NCBI RefSeq assembly: GCF_030504955.1
Contig: NZ_JAUKTR010000003.1
Coordinates: forward strand, 310,001 to 374,000
Source: Peiella sedimenti
GTDB lineage: Bacteria; Pseudomonadota; Alphaproteobacteria; Caulobacterales; Caulobacteraceae
Reading direction: 5' to 3'
DNA: 64,000 bases
A program made the translations under genes and the position numbers. Shown one piece after another: positions 47,716 to 56,876 of the stretch. A model generated the notes under the pieces. That model did not search any database. It saw only the letters and a list, made by a program, of their open reading frames with translations, and was not told the DNA's origin. Position 1 is the first letter of the stretch; each line of letters opens with the position of its first letter.

Positions 47716-47777
47716 GCTGGAGCCCCCCTAGTGGGGACAGCTTAAGCGCAGAAATCGTTGCAGAACAGATGCAACCT

Positions 47778-48791
47778 TCAGGCGATCTTCTTGGTGAGCG
47801 CCTGTTGCAGCGCCGCCATATCCGCCGGCAGGGCGGACTCGAAGCGCAGCCGCTCGCCCGTGACCGGATGGACGAAGCCCAGCACGGTCGCGTGCAGAGC
47901 TTGGCGGCCCAGCCCCGCCTCGGCCATGGCTTCGCGCACAGCGCCCGCCGGGGCGCCAGAGCCGTAGACAGGATCGCCCAGCACCGGACAGCCCAGCGAG
48001 GCCATGTGCACCCGGATCTGGTGCGTGCGCCCGGTCTGCAGGGTGCAGCGCACGCGGGCCGCCAGCGGCCGCTCCTGCGGACCCCAGACGCCTTCGAGCG
48101 CGTAGTCGGTGATCGCCACCCGGCCGCCGTTGGTCAGCACGGCCATCTTCTTGCGGTCGTGCTGCGAGCGGCCGATGCGGGTTTCGACGCGGCCGCGCTC
48201 GGGCCGGGGCGCGCCCCGCACCAGGGCGATGTAGGCCCGCTCGATGTCGTGGGCTGCAAACAGCTTGCTTAAGGCCTGGTGCGCCTGATCCGTCTTGGCC
48301 GCCACCATGACGCCAGACGTGTCCGCGTCCAGCCGGTGCACGATGCCGGGCCTCGCCACCCCGCCGACGCCGGACAGGCTGCCCGCGCAATGATGCAGCA
48401 GGGCGTTGACGAGTGTGCCGTCCGTCCGCCCCGGCCCGGGATGCACGGCCATGCCCGCGGGCTTGTCCAGCACGATCAGGTGGGCGTCCTCGAACAGGAT
48501 GGTCAGCGGAATGTCCTGGGCCTGCGGCTCAGCGGGCGCGGGGGCGGGAATCTCAATGAGGTAGAGCCCAGGCGCCGCCCTTGCGGACCCCGCCATGACG
48601 GCCTGGCCGTCCCGCGTCACGGCCCCCTCGGCCATCAGGGCCTGCAGGCGCGCCCGCGACAGCTCCGGCGCCTGGTCCGACAGGGCCTCGTGAAGGGCCT
48701 TGTCCAGCCGGCTCGCCCCGCCGGGCGCCAGCGTGACCTCCAGCCGGCGCGCGCCGGCCTCGTCCCAGCCCTCTTCCTCCTCGGGGATCAC
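47778..48791 (-). CDS. rluD: Ribosomal large subunit pseudouridine synthase D
   Basis: A 337-residue enzyme that makes pseudouridines in helix 69 of 23S rRNA. An N-terminal S4-like domain (RLDKALHEALSDQAPELSRA, and LMAEGAVTRDGQAV) precedes the catalytic domain. The catalytic Asp is in GIVHRLDADTSGVMV, with LIVLDKPAGMAVHPGPG before and QTGRTHQIRVHMASLGCPVLGD after it. The GTG start at 48791 overlaps the LysE-type exporter stop (GTGA). The rpoH gene lies beyond the S9 peptidase downstream. Confidence 0.95.
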   Translation of the reverse strand: MIPEEEEGWDEAGARRLEVTLAPGGASRLDKALHEALSDQAPELSRARLQALMAEGAVTRDGQAVMAGSARAAPGLYLIEIPAPAPAEPQAQDIPLTILFEDAHLIVLDKPAGMAVHPGPGRTDGTLVNALLHHCAGSLSGVGGVARPGIVHRLDADTSGVMVAAKTDQAHQALSKLFAAHDIERAYIALVRGAPRPERGRVETRIGRSQHDRKKMAVLTNGGRVAITDYALEGVWGPQERPLAARVRCTLQTGRTHQIRVHMASLGCPVLGDPVYGSGAPAGAVREAMAEAGLGRQALHATVLGFVHPVTGERLRFESALPADMAALQQALTKKIA

Positions 48792-49402
48792 CGGGCGGAA
48801 AGGCCCAGCTTCAGGCCAAAGGCGATGAAGACCCCGCCGGTCACGCGGTCCAGCCAGCCGATCAGGCCCGGCCGTCTCAGCGCCTTCGCCAGGGGTTGGG
48901 TGGCGGCGATCAGGGCGCCGGACCAGAGCGCGCCCAGTACGGCATGGATCAGCGCCAGTCCGATGGCCCAGGCGGCCACGGGCGCGCCGTGAGGAATGAA
49001 CTGGGGCAGGAACGAGATGTAGAACACGCCCACCTTCGGATTGAGCAGGTTGGTCAGAAGGCCTTGTCGAAAGCCGGTGGCCGGGCGCAGTCCCTCCACC
49101 GCGAAGTCGCGGCGCGGCTTGAGGATCAGCTTCAGCCCCAGCCAGGCCAGATAGACGGCCCCGCAGACCTGCACGACGCGATAGGCCGTCTCCGACGCCA
49201 GCAACAGGGCGCCCAGGCCCAGGCCCACCGCCCCTGCCCAGACCATGCAGCCGGTCAGAATGCCCAGCGCCGCGCGCCAGGCGGGCCTCGGCCCCTCGAC
49301 CAGGGCGGTTCTCAGGATCAGGGCCGTGTCCATGCCCGGCGTCACCGTCAGCAGGGCCGCCGCGGCGGTGAAGGCGAGGATGGCGAGCGGCGCGGACTCC
49401 AT
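48788..49402 (-). CDS. LysE/RhtB-family amino-acid exporter
   Basis: A 204-residue inner-membrane protein with about six helices. The N-terminal segment ALLTVTPGMDTALILRTALV contains the family PGP/PGM motif; AYRVVQVCGAVYLAWLGLKL and GLLTNLLNPKVGVFYISFLP with the NPK motif are also typical. It probably exports amino acids or homoserine-like compounds; the substrate is not determinable. It is the first gene of a two-gene unit with rluD and is divergent from phoD by 86 bases. Confidence 0.9.
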   Translation of the reverse strand: MESAPLAILAFTAAAALLTVTPGMDTALILRTALVEGPRPAWRAALGILTGCMVWAGAVGLGLGALLLASETAYRVVQVCGAVYLAWLGLKLILKPRRDFAVEGLRPATGFRQGLLTNLLNPKVGVFYISFLPQFIPHGAPVAAWAIGLALIHAVLGALWSGALIAATQPLAKALRRPGLIGWLDRVTGGVFIAFGLKLGLSAR

Positions 49403-49488
49403 GGGCTAGGGTTGGACCTTCCCCCCCGCTTGTGCAAGCCGCTGTCGCAATCCTGAGCTAAAGGAGAGCGCCAGAAGGAGTGGTGGCG

Positions 49489-51144
49489 ATGGCGATGACG
49501 CTGAACCGGCGCCAGCTTGGCGTGGCCCTGGGTGGGGCTTTGGGCGGAACCGCCGCGGCCTGCGCGGCGCCTGGGCGGCCGCTCCAGGCGGAGGGCCGCT
49601 TTCTTCACGGCGTGGCCAGCGGCGATCCCGCCACCGACGGCGTCCTTCTGTGGACCCGCCTGACCACCGACGCGCCGGAGGCTGACCTGGTCTGGGAGAT
49701 CAGCGGGGACGACAGCTTCGCGCGAATTCTCAAGCGTGGCCGCGCCGTCGCCTCCGCCGCGCGGGATCATACGGTCAAGGTCGAGGTCGACGGCCTCCGG
49801 CCCGGTCGTGAATACCGCTACCGGTTCCGCTGCGGCGATCAGGTCTCGCCGATGGGACGGACCCGGACCCTGCCCGAGGCGGGCGACGCGTCGGCGGTGC
49901 GCCTGGCGGTGGCGTCGTGCGCCCTCTACAGCCATGGCTACTTCAACGCCTATGAGGCCATCGCGAACCTGGGCGAGGTGCACGCCGTACTGCACCTTGG
50001 CGACTACATCTACGAGTACGCCAGCGGGCCGCGCGACTACGGCGCGGCGCGGGCGGCCGAGCTGGGCCGCATGGTCGACCCGCCCCACGAGACGGTGACC
50101 CTGGCCGACTATCGCCGCCGCCATGCCCAGGTGAAGGCCGACCCCCAGGCCCAGGCCGCCCACGCCCGCTGCGCCTGGATCGTCACCTTCGACGACCACG
50201 AGATCACCAACGATCCCTGGACGGACGGAGCCCAGAACCATCAGCCGGACGAGGGCGACTGGGCGGCCCGCAAGGCCGCCGCCCTTCAGGCCTGGTTCGA
50301 GTGGATGCCCATCCGCGACCGGGGCCCGAACCTGGCCCTGGCCGCGCGGCGGGCCTTCCGCTTCGGACGGACCGCCAGCCTGCACATGCTGGAGACGCGG
50401 CTCCTGGCCCGATCCGAACAGCTGGAGTTTCCCGATGACGCCGGCGACGCGACCGCGGTCGCCGCTTTCCGCCAGGCGCTGGAGAGTCCGGCGCGGTCTC
50501 TGCTGGGACCCGAACAACTGACCTGGCTTGAGGCGGGCCTCGGCGAGGCTGTGCGCGACGCCGTGGCCTGGCAGCTGCTGGGCCAGCAGACGCCCATCGG
50601 TCGCCAGTCCGGCGTCGACCTGATCGACAGCGTGCCCCCCGAGACCCTTGCGGGCCTCTCAAACTTCGCGCGCAACCGGATTCGGCAGATGGCCCTGCGC
50701 AAGCGGCAGGGCCTGCCCCAGAACACGGACGACTGGGGCGGCTATCCCGCCGAGCGCGAGCGGCTCTACGCCGCCGCCGGGCGCGCAGGCGCGAATCTGG
50801 TGGTGCTGACGGGCGACAGCCACGCCAACTGGGTCCACGACCTGCATGACGCGGGCGGCCGCCGCGCCGGGACTGAGCTGGGCGCCACGGCCATCTCCAG
50901 CCCGCCGCCCTCCCTGTCGCGCCTGGTTCCAGGCATGGACATGGCGGCGGCGATGACGGCCCAGAACCCCGAGGTGCTCTTCGCCCACTTCGGAGAGCGC
51001 GGCTTCCTTGACGTGACCCTGACTCCCGAGCGGGCCGAGGCGCGCTTCGTGGGCGTCTCCACGCTGGAGAGCCGCGCCTTCGAGACGCGCGAGGTGGCCC
51101 GGTTCGAAATCCGACCCGGCCAGCCGCCCCGCCGTCTGGCCTGA
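49489..51144 (+). CDS. phoD: PhoD-like alkaline phosphatase/phosphodiesterase
   Basis: A 551-residue Tat-exported enzyme. The signal NRRQLGVALGGALGGTAAAC may end in a lipobox-like Cys. An N-terminal Fn3-like domain (GVASGDPATDGVLLWTRLTT) is followed by the calcineurin-like catalytic domain. Its metal motifs are VASCALYSHGYFNAYEA, LGDYIYEYASGP, TFDDHEITNDPWTDGA and VVLTGDSHANWVHDL. It releases phosphate from monoesters and diesters. The ATG at 49489 has AAGGAG eight bases upstream; a GTG at 49480 abuts that site. No Pho box was identified. Confidence 0.92.
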   Translation: MAMTLNRRQLGVALGGALGGTAAACAAPGRPLQAEGRFLHGVASGDPATDGVLLWTRLTTDAPEADLVWEISGDDSFARILKRGRAVASAARDHTVKVEVDGLRPGREYRYRFRCGDQVSPMGRTRTLPEAGDASAVRLAVASCALYSHGYFNAYEAIANLGEVHAVLHLGDYIYEYASGPRDYGAARAAELGRMVDPPHETVTLADYRRRHAQVKADPQAQAAHARCAWIVTFDDHEITNDPWTDGAQNHQPDEGDWAARKAAALQAWFEWMPIRDRGPNLALAARRAFRFGRTASLHMLETRLLARSEQLEFPDDAGDATAVAAFRQALESPARSLLGPEQLTWLEAGLGEAVRDAVAWQLLGQQTPIGRQSGVDLIDSVPPETLAGLSNFARNRIRQMALRKRQGLPQNTDDWGGYPAERERLYAAAGRAGANLVVLTGDSHANWVHDLHDAGGRRAGTELGATAISSPPPSLSRLVPGMDMAAAMTAQNPEVLFAHFGERGFLDVTLTPERAEARFVGVSTLESRAFETREVARFEIRPGQPPRRLA

Positions 51145-51159
51145 CCCCTAAAAGAGAAA

Positions 51160-51183
51160 GGGCCGGGCGTCGCCGCCCGGCCC
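51160..51183 (-). terminator. Strong intrinsic terminator between phoD and exbD
   Basis: A perfect ten-pair stem GGGCCGGGCG/CGCCCGGCCC with TCGC loop (51160-51183). Read leftward it is followed by TTTCTCTTTT, so it terminates the exbD transcript. It also sits 15 bases after the phoD stop and may stop both. Confidence 0.8.
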
Positions 51184-51210
51184 TGAACTCGCACCGTGAT
51201 CGTCAGGCGA

Positions 51211-51642
51211 TCAGGTGATGTCTTCGTTCAGCAGGCCGACCTTCAGGAAGCCGTTTTCCTGCAGCGTGTTCATGACTTCCATGAACTGATTGTAGCGGAC
51301 TTCCGGCTGGGCGCGGACGAAGACGCGCTCTTCCTGGCACTGGCCGCCGCCCAGCGCCGAGCAGACGTCGGCGGCCAGGTTGGTGATGTTGGTCTCGCGG
51401 TCGGCCAGGAACAGGGCGCCGCCCTCCTGGATCGAGATGTAGACCGGATCTTCCTGCGGCGTGCCCGGGGGCGGCGGGACCGGCGGCGGCAGGTCCAGCT
51501 TGATGGACACGGTGGCCAGCGGGGCGGACACCATGAAAATGATGAGCAGCACCAGCATCACGTCCACGAAGGGCGTGACATTGATGTCGGCGTTTTGGTC
51601 GATGGTCTGGCCGCCGGAGGCCCCACCCAGTTTCGCACCCAT
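51211..51642 (-). CDS. Orphan ExbD/TolR-family biopolymer transport protein
   Basis: A 143-residue single-pass protein with a short cytoplasmic N-terminus and the motif DINVTPFVDVMLVLLIIFMV, with the proton-path Asp at 27. A Pro-rich linker (LPPPVPPPPGTP) leads to a periplasmic domain holding two Cys (ADVCSALGGGQCQ) that may form a disulfide. ExbD works with ExbB and TonB in energised uptake, but no exbB or tonB is adjacent. It may be the distal exbD copy of a split system. The complete tolQRA set is 25 kb away, so it is not needed for Tol. Confidence 0.88.
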   Translation of the reverse strand: MGAKLGGASGGQTIDQNADINVTPFVDVMLVLLIIFMVSAPLATVSIKLDLPPPVPPPPGTPQEDPVYISIQEGGALFLADRETNITNLAADVCSALGGGQCQEERVFVRAQPEVRYNQFMEVMNTLQENGFLKVGLLNEDIT

Positions 51643-51759
51643 GCGCGCTTGTCTCCATGGCCGGCGGGCATCCGTCCGGCGAAGCTGTCGTGCCGTTCTG
51701 GCCGGAATCCGACCGGTTTGTAAAGCGGTCTAAATCGCCTTCCGGTTCCGTCGCAGCCT

Positions 51760-52377
51760 TTACCCCTGGCGGGCGAGCGACAGAAAGCGCGTCTGCAGCG
51801 ACGGATCGTCCTGGAATGCGCCGGTAAACCGCGTGGTGACGGTCGAAACGTCGCGGTGATGCACCCCGCGTGTGGTCATGCACTGATGCCGCGCATCGAT
51901 CATTACGGCGACGCCCTGGGGTTTCAGCACCTCTTCGATGACGTCGGCGATCTGTCGGGTCAGGGCTTCCTGGCTCTGCAGGCGCCGCGAGAAGATTTCG
52001 ACCACCCGCGCCAGCTTGGAGATGCCGACCACCTTTTCGCCGGGGATATAGGCCACGCTGGCCCGGCCCAGGAACGGCGCCAGATGGTGCTCGCAGTGGC
52101 TCTCGACCTCCACCTCGCGCAGCATGACGAAATCGCCCGCCGCCTCCAGCTCGTCGAAGGTGCGGCCCAGCTCGGCGGCGGCGTCCTCGCCATAGCCGCT
52201 GAACCAGTCGCGATAGGCCTTCAAGACGCGTTCCGGCGTGTCGACCAGGCCGGCGCGGTCCGGATCGTCCCCGGCCCACTCGATCAGGGTGCGCACCGCC
52301 TCCAGCGCCCGGGCCTTGTCGGGGCGCGGGCGATCCTGGTTGGCCACTAAGACCGGCCGGCTGGGCTTCACGTCCAT
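51760..52377 (-). CDS. folE: GTP cyclohydrolase I FolE
   Basis: A 205-residue enzyme converting GTP to dihydroneopterin triphosphate, the first step of folate synthesis. The zinc-site motifs are VESHCEHHLAPFLG (about 92-105) and ARHQCMTTRGV (about 160-170). PGEKVVGISKLARVVEIFSR and TRQIADVIEEVLKPQGVAVM are also typical. It is monocistronic or followed by exbD across a 117-base gap. It is divergent from cysS. Confidence 0.96.
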   Translation of the reverse strand: MDVKPSRPVLVANQDRPRPDKARALEAVRTLIEWAGDDPDRAGLVDTPERVLKAYRDWFSGYGEDAAAELGRTFDELEAAGDFVMLREVEVESHCEHHLAPFLGRASVAYIPGEKVVGISKLARVVEIFSRRLQSQEALTRQIADVIEEVLKPQGVAVMIDARHQCMTTRGVHHRDVSTVTTRFTGAFQDDPSLQTRFLSLARQG

Positions 52378-52470
52378 GATTTCTCGCGTCCGGGGGAGAG
52401 AAGGCGGTTCTAATACACGCCCTCACGGCTATATGGGACCGGACCCCGTCCCCGCAACGTTCGACAGCCG

Positions 52471-53898
52471 ATGACCCTGCGCCTTTACGACACGCTCAGC
52501 CGCGAGAAGCGGGAGTTCAAGCCGCTCCGAAAGGACCGGGTGACGCTCTATGTCTGCGGGCCGACGGTCTATGACTACGCCCACATCGGCAACGCCCGCC
52601 CGGCGGTGGTGTTCGACGTGCTGCACCGGCTGCTGCGCCGCGAATACGGGGCCGAGCATGTGATCTATGCCCGCAACGTCACCGACGTGGACGACAAGAT
52701 CAACGCCAAGGCCGCGAAGGAAGGCGTGCCCATCGGCGAGATCACGGCCCGCTACGAGGCCGCCTATCTGGCCGATATGGCGGCCCTGAACGTCCTGCCG
52801 CCGACCGTCGCGCCCCACGTCACCGACCATATGGAGGCCATCACGCGCCAGATCGGCGCCCTGGTCGAGCGCGGCGCGGCCTATGCGGCCGAGGGCCATG
52901 TGCTGTTCGACGTGGGGGCCTATCCGGCCTACGGCGCCCTGTCGAAGCGTTCGCTCGACGACATGATCGCCGGCGCCCGGGTCGAGGTCGCGCCCTACAA
53001 GCGCAACGCCCATGACTTCGTCCTGTGGAAGCCCTCCAAGCCGGGTGAGCCGGAATGGCCGTCCCCCTGGGGCCCGGGCCGGCCCGGCTGGCACATCGAG
53101 TGCTCGGCCATGATCGAGGAGGTCCTTGGGCCTTTCCCCATCGACATCCATGGCGGCGGGATCGATCTGGTCTTTCCGCACCACGAGAACGAGATCGCCC
53201 AAGGGGTCTGCGCCCACGGTCACGACGGCCCCGAAGCCTACGCCCGCTACTGGATGCACAACGGCTTTCTGACCATCGAGGCGGACAAGATGTCCAAGTC
53301 GGTCGGCAATGTGCTGCTGCTGCACGACCTGGTGAAGACGGTCCCCGGCGAAGTGGTGCGCTGGGCCCTGCTTTCCGCCCACTACCGCCAGCCGCTGGAC
53401 TGGACCCAGAGCCTGCTTGATCAGAGCCGCAAGAGCCTGGATCGGTTGTATGGGGTGATCCAGAGATCTGGGCATATCGCGGCAAGGTGGTTGCACGCGG
53501 AGGAGTCAGAGTGGCGTGATCCTACGCAACCCCTTCTAGATGACATCAACACCCCCGCGACGTTCGCACGTCTTCGAGCCTATGCCGACGAGCTGGAAGC
53601 CTTGATGAACAAGCAGGGCGATGCAGCCCAAGCCGCCGCGGCTGACGCCAAGGCTCGACTGCTTCAGTTGGCTTCACTCCTCGGCGTTCTCCAGCAGGAC
53701 CCCGACGCCTGGTTCGAGGGCGGGGCCGACGAGGACTTGAAGGCCCGGGTCGAGGCCCTGCTGGAACAGCGCACCGCCGCCCGCGCCGCCAAGGACTGGC
53801 CCGAGGCCGACCGCATCCGCGCCGAGCTGGACGCCCTGGGCGTGGTCGTCATGGACGGGCCGCAGGGCGCGACCTGGCGCATGAAGGGAGCCGGCTGA
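52471..53898 (+). CDS. cysS: Cysteinyl-tRNA synthetase CysS
   Basis: A 475-residue class I synthetase. YVCGPTVYDYAHIGNARPAV contains the zinc Cys and HIGN; KMSKSVGNVLLLHDLVK contains KMSKS, and the zinc-binding WHIECSAM and FPHHENEIAQ are present. The C-terminal part forms the DALR/anticodon domain. Between about 53455 and 53690 (residues about 329-406) codon choice is strikingly different from the flanks, with AGA, AGG, CTA, TCA, GCA and CGA. The frame is intact. The SRPBCC gene starts on its stop (TGATG). Confidence 0.96.
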   Translation: MTLRLYDTLSREKREFKPLRKDRVTLYVCGPTVYDYAHIGNARPAVVFDVLHRLLRREYGAEHVIYARNVTDVDDKINAKAAKEGVPIGEITARYEAAYLADMAALNVLPPTVAPHVTDHMEAITRQIGALVERGAAYAAEGHVLFDVGAYPAYGALSKRSLDDMIAGARVEVAPYKRNAHDFVLWKPSKPGEPEWPSPWGPGRPGWHIECSAMIEEVLGPFPIDIHGGGIDLVFPHHENEIAQGVCAHGHDGPEAYARYWMHNGFLTIEADKMSKSVGNVLLLHDLVKTVPGEVVRWALLSAHYRQPLDWTQSLLDQSRKSLDRLYGVIQRSGHIAARWLHAEESEWRDPTQPLLDDINTPATFARLRAYADELEALMNKQGDAAQAAAADAKARLLQLASLLGVLQQDPDAWFEGGADEDLKARVEALLEQRTAARAAKDWPEADRIRAELDALGVVVMDGPQGATWRMKGAG

Positions 53899-54326
53899 TG
53901 CCCATCAAGATCGAGAGCCGCGTCGGCATTCAGGCCGCCAGCGACGACATCTGGGAGCTGCTCGGCGACTTCGCCCGCTGGTCCCACTGGAACCCGGTCC
54001 ACCCCGAGGTTCAGGGCGCCCTTCGCATCGGCGCGCCCCTCATGCTGCGCGAGCGCCTGAGCGAGGGTGAGGGACAGATGCTGTCCGCCTCGGTGGTCGA
54101 ATGGGTGCCGCGCGAGCAGATCATCTGGGCCATGAACCGTGGCCTCATGGCCCGCTCGGTGCGCTACTTCGAGATCGAGGAGCTGGATCGCGGCAGCTGC
54201 ATCTTCGCCAACGGCGAGATCTGGTCCGGCTTCCTGGGCGAGTTCGACGCTAAACGTGAACGCGCCCGCCGCCGCGCCGCCTTCGAACGCATCTCCATGG
54301 CCCTCAAGGCGGCGGTGGAAGGCTGA
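53898..54326 (+). CDS. SRPBCC-fold protein (polyketide cyclase/dehydrase-like)
   Basis: 142 residues with a START-like helix-grip outline: RVGIQAASDDIWELLGDFAR at the N-terminus, WNPVHPEVQG and a long C-terminal helix RERARRRAAFERISMALKAA. It differs from the AHSA1-type gene at 35135. Ligand and function are unknown. The start overlaps cysS, and rsmE follows five bases after its stop, so it lies in a cysS-rsmE-gshA transcription unit. Confidence 0.82.
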   Translation: MPIKIESRVGIQAASDDIWELLGDFARWSHWNPVHPEVQGALRIGAPLMLRERLSEGEGQMLSASVVEWVPREQIIWAMNRGLMARSVRYFEIEELDRGSCIFANGEIWSGFLGEFDAKRERARRRAAFERISMALKAAVEG

Positions 54327-54331
54327 GGCCC

Positions 54332-55051
54332 ATGATCCGCCTCTACGTCGACGCCGAGCTCAAGGAGGCCGCGCGCTTCGCCCCGCGCGAGGACCAGGCG
54401 CGCTATCTGCTGGCCGTCATGCGCCAGTCCGTCGGCGACGAGCTGCTTTGCTTCAACGGCCGCGACGGCGAATGGCGCTGCCGCATCACGGCGGCCTCCA
54501 AACGCGGCTGCGAGCTGGAGGCCGTCGAGCGCACCCGTGAACAGACGCCCGCGTCGGACCTCGAGCTGGTCATCGCCCTGGTGAAGCGCACCCGACTGGA
54601 GACCATCATCGAGAAGGCCGCCGAGCTGGGCTGCGGCCGCGTGCGGCTGGCCGTCACGCGGCGCACCAACGCCGACCACACGCGCGTGGACCGCTTGTCG
54701 GCTATCGCCGTCGAGGCCTCGGAACAGACGGGCCGCCTGGACGTCCCCGAAATCGCGCCCCCCGAAAAGCTGGAGCGGCTGATCGCCGACTGGCCCGAGG
54801 GCCGCACCCTGATCTTCTGCGACGAGGCGGGCGAGGCCGCGCCCCTGCTCGAGGCGGCGGCGGGCCGCCTCGGCCCGGCCTCCATCCTCATTGGCCCCGA
54901 GGGCGGCTTTTCGCCTGAGGAGCGGGCCGGCCTGCGCGCCCATCCCGCCGCGGTCGCCGTGTCTCTCGGCCCCCGCATTCTCAGGGCCGACACCGCCGCC
55001 ATCGCGGCCCTTGCCCTGTGGCAGGCGGCGGCCGGCGACTGGCGCAACTAA
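54332..55051 (+). CDS. rsmE: 16S rRNA m3U1498 methyltransferase RsmE
   Basis: A 239-residue SPOUT-class enzyme that methylates U1498 of 16S rRNA with S-adenosylmethionine. The N-terminal PUA-like domain begins RLYVDAELKEA. The knot region has EKAAELGCGRVRLAVTRRTN, SILIGPEGGFSPEERAGL and LGPRILRADTAAIAALALW, the standard RsmE signature. It is followed by gshA after 74 bases. Confidence 0.95.
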   Translation: MIRLYVDAELKEAARFAPREDQARYLLAVMRQSVGDELLCFNGRDGEWRCRITAASKRGCELEAVERTREQTPASDLELVIALVKRTRLETIIEKAAELGCGRVRLAVTRRTNADHTRVDRLSAIAVEASEQTGRLDVPEIAPPEKLERLIADWPEGRTLIFCDEAGEAAPLLEAAAGRLGPASILIGPEGGFSPEERAGLRAHPAAVAVSLGPRILRADTAAIAALALWQAAAGDWRN

Positions 55052-55125
55052 AGCCCCTTGCGCAGGCGCGTTCGCTCGCCCATTTGCCCGCGCACGGCTT
55101 GGCCGTCAGTGAAGGGGCGCCCCGC

Positions 55126-56466
55126 ATGACTGAACCGTTGACCTACGACGCCCTGGTCGCGGAATTCGAAGCGGGGTCAAAGCCCAAGGCCCAGTGGCGC
55201 ATCGGCGCCGAACACGAGAAGTTCGGCTTCGCCAAGGCCGACCTCCGCCGTCCCGCCTATGACGGCCCCGCCGGCATCGAGGCCATGCTGACGGGCCTGA
55301 CCCGCTTCGGCTGGAAACCGGTGGAGGAGGGCGGCAAGGTCATCGCCCTGGAGCACGCCATGGCCTCGGTCAGCCTCGAGCCCGGCGGCCAGTTCGAGCT
55401 GTCCGGCGCGCCCCTCGACGACATCCACCAGATCTGTGACGAGACCGGCCGCCACCTGGAAGAGGTCAAGACCGTCGCCGACGAGCTGGGCCTCGGCTTC
55501 CTGGGCGTCGGCTTCGATCCGCTGTGGGCGCGATCTGAGATTCCGATCATGCCCAAGGGCCGCTACGACATCATGCGCGCCTACATGCCAAAGCGCGGCT
55601 CGCTGGGCCTCGACATGATGCTGCGCACCTGCACCATCCAGGCGAACCTGGACTACGCCGACGAGGCGGACATGGTGCGCAAGTTCCGCGTCTCCCTGGC
55701 GCTCCAGCCCATCGCCACGGCCCTGTTCGCCAACAGTCCCTTCACCGAGGGCAAGCCCAACGGCTTCCTCTCGGCCCGCGCCAACGTCTGGACCGACACG
55801 GACCCCGACCGCACCGGCATGCTGGACTTCGTCTTCCGGGACGGTTTCGGGTTCCAGGCCTATGCCGACTACGCGCTCGACGTGCCCATGTACTTCGTCA
55901 AGCGCGACGGCCGTTACATCGACGCCTCGGGCCAGTCCTTCCGCGACTTCATGGAGGGCAAGCTGCCGGCCCTGCCGGGCGAGCGGCCGACCTACAAGGA
56001 CTGGCAGGATCACCTGACCACCCTGTTCCCCGAGGTGCGGCTGAAGCGCTACCTCGAGATGCGCGGGGCCGACGGCGGCCCCTGGGCCCGCATCTGCGCC
56101 CTGCCGGCCCTGTGGGCGGGCATCCTCTACGACGACGCGGCCCTGACCGCCGCCTGGGACCTGTGCAAGGACTGGGATATCGAGGATCACGAGCGTCTGC
56201 GCCGCGACGTGACGCGCCTGGGCCTCAAGGCCCAGGTCTCGGGCCGCTCGGTCCAGGACGTGGCCAAGGACATGGTGACCATCGCCCGGCACGGCCTTCG
56301 CCGCCGGGCGCGCTTCTCGGGCGGGCTGGTGGACGAGACCGGCTATCTGTCCGAGGCCGAAGAGATCGCCGAGAGCGGCGTCACCCCCGCCGAACGCCTG
56401 CTGGCCCTGTATCACGGCGAGTGGCAGGGCGACCTCAGCCGCCTCTACCGGGACCACGCCTACTGA
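55126..56466 (+). CDS. gshA: Glutamate-cysteine ligase (plant/alphaproteobacterial type)
   Basis: A 446-residue ATP-dependent ligase making gamma-glutamylcysteine for glutathione. Motifs are WRIGAEHEKFGFAKADLRRP near the start, LEPGGQFELSGAPLDDIHQI, YMPKRGSLGLDMMLRTCTIQ and TPAERLLALYHGEW at the end, as in plant GSH1 and alphaproteobacterial GshA. ATG 55126 gives the family length and has AAGGGG upstream. Its stop overlaps the following VOC gene (TGATG). Confidence 0.93.
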   Translation: MTEPLTYDALVAEFEAGSKPKAQWRIGAEHEKFGFAKADLRRPAYDGPAGIEAMLTGLTRFGWKPVEEGGKVIALEHAMASVSLEPGGQFELSGAPLDDIHQICDETGRHLEEVKTVADELGLGFLGVGFDPLWARSEIPIMPKGRYDIMRAYMPKRGSLGLDMMLRTCTIQANLDYADEADMVRKFRVSLALQPIATALFANSPFTEGKPNGFLSARANVWTDTDPDRTGMLDFVFRDGFGFQAYADYALDVPMYFVKRDGRYIDASGQSFRDFMEGKLPALPGERPTYKDWQDHLTTLFPEVRLKRYLEMRGADGGPWARICALPALWAGILYDDAALTAAWDLCKDWDIEDHERLRRDVTRLGLKAQVSGRSVQDVAKDMVTIARHGLRRRARFSGGLVDETGYLSEAEEIAESGVTPAERLLALYHGEWQGDLSRLYRDHAY

Positions 56467-56858
56467 TGCGGCCGCTCGGCATCGATCACATCGTCCTGCG
56501 CACAGAGCGACTGGACGCCATGCTCGCCTTCTACCGTGACGTCATCGGCTGCACGGTCGAGCGGGTGCAGGAAGAGATCGGCCTTTATCAGCTGCGCGCC
56601 GGCGCCTCGCTCATCGACCTCGTGCCGGTGGACGGCAAGCTGGGCCGCATGGGCGGCGCCGCGCCGGGCAAGACCGCGCGCAACCTCGACCACTTCTGCC
56701 TCCAGATCGCCGACTTCGACCCGGCCCAGGTGCGCCGTCATCTGCAGGCGCACGGCGTCGAGGTGGGTGAAGAGGGCGTCCGCTACGGCGCCAAGGGCTC
56801 GGCCGTATCGATCTACCTCGCCGATCCGGACGGCAACGGCGTGGAGCTTAGGGCGTAG
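56466..56858 (+). CDS. VOC/glyoxalase-fold protein
   Basis: A 130-residue vicinal oxygen chelate fold protein. MRPLGIDHIVLRTERLDAML is the first half-module; NLDHFCLQIADFDPAQVRRH and IYLADPDGNGVEL end the second. Metal-ligand His and Glu positions (DHIV, DHFC, VEL) are present. It is translationally coupled to gshA, which suggests a glutathione-dependent detoxification reaction such as lactoylglutathione chemistry. That link is inferred from context. Confidence 0.88.
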   Translation: MRPLGIDHIVLRTERLDAMLAFYRDVIGCTVERVQEEIGLYQLRAGASLIDLVPVDGKLGRMGGAAPGKTARNLDHFCLQIADFDPAQVRRHLQAHGVEVGEEGVRYGAKGSAVSIYLADPDGNGVELRA

Positions 56859-56876
56859 GGGCGCCAGCGGCGTCGC

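Noticed and set aside
55177..56457. 426-residue antisense frame opposite gshA
   Set aside because: gshA has clear family motifs on the plus strand; the antisense translation has none.
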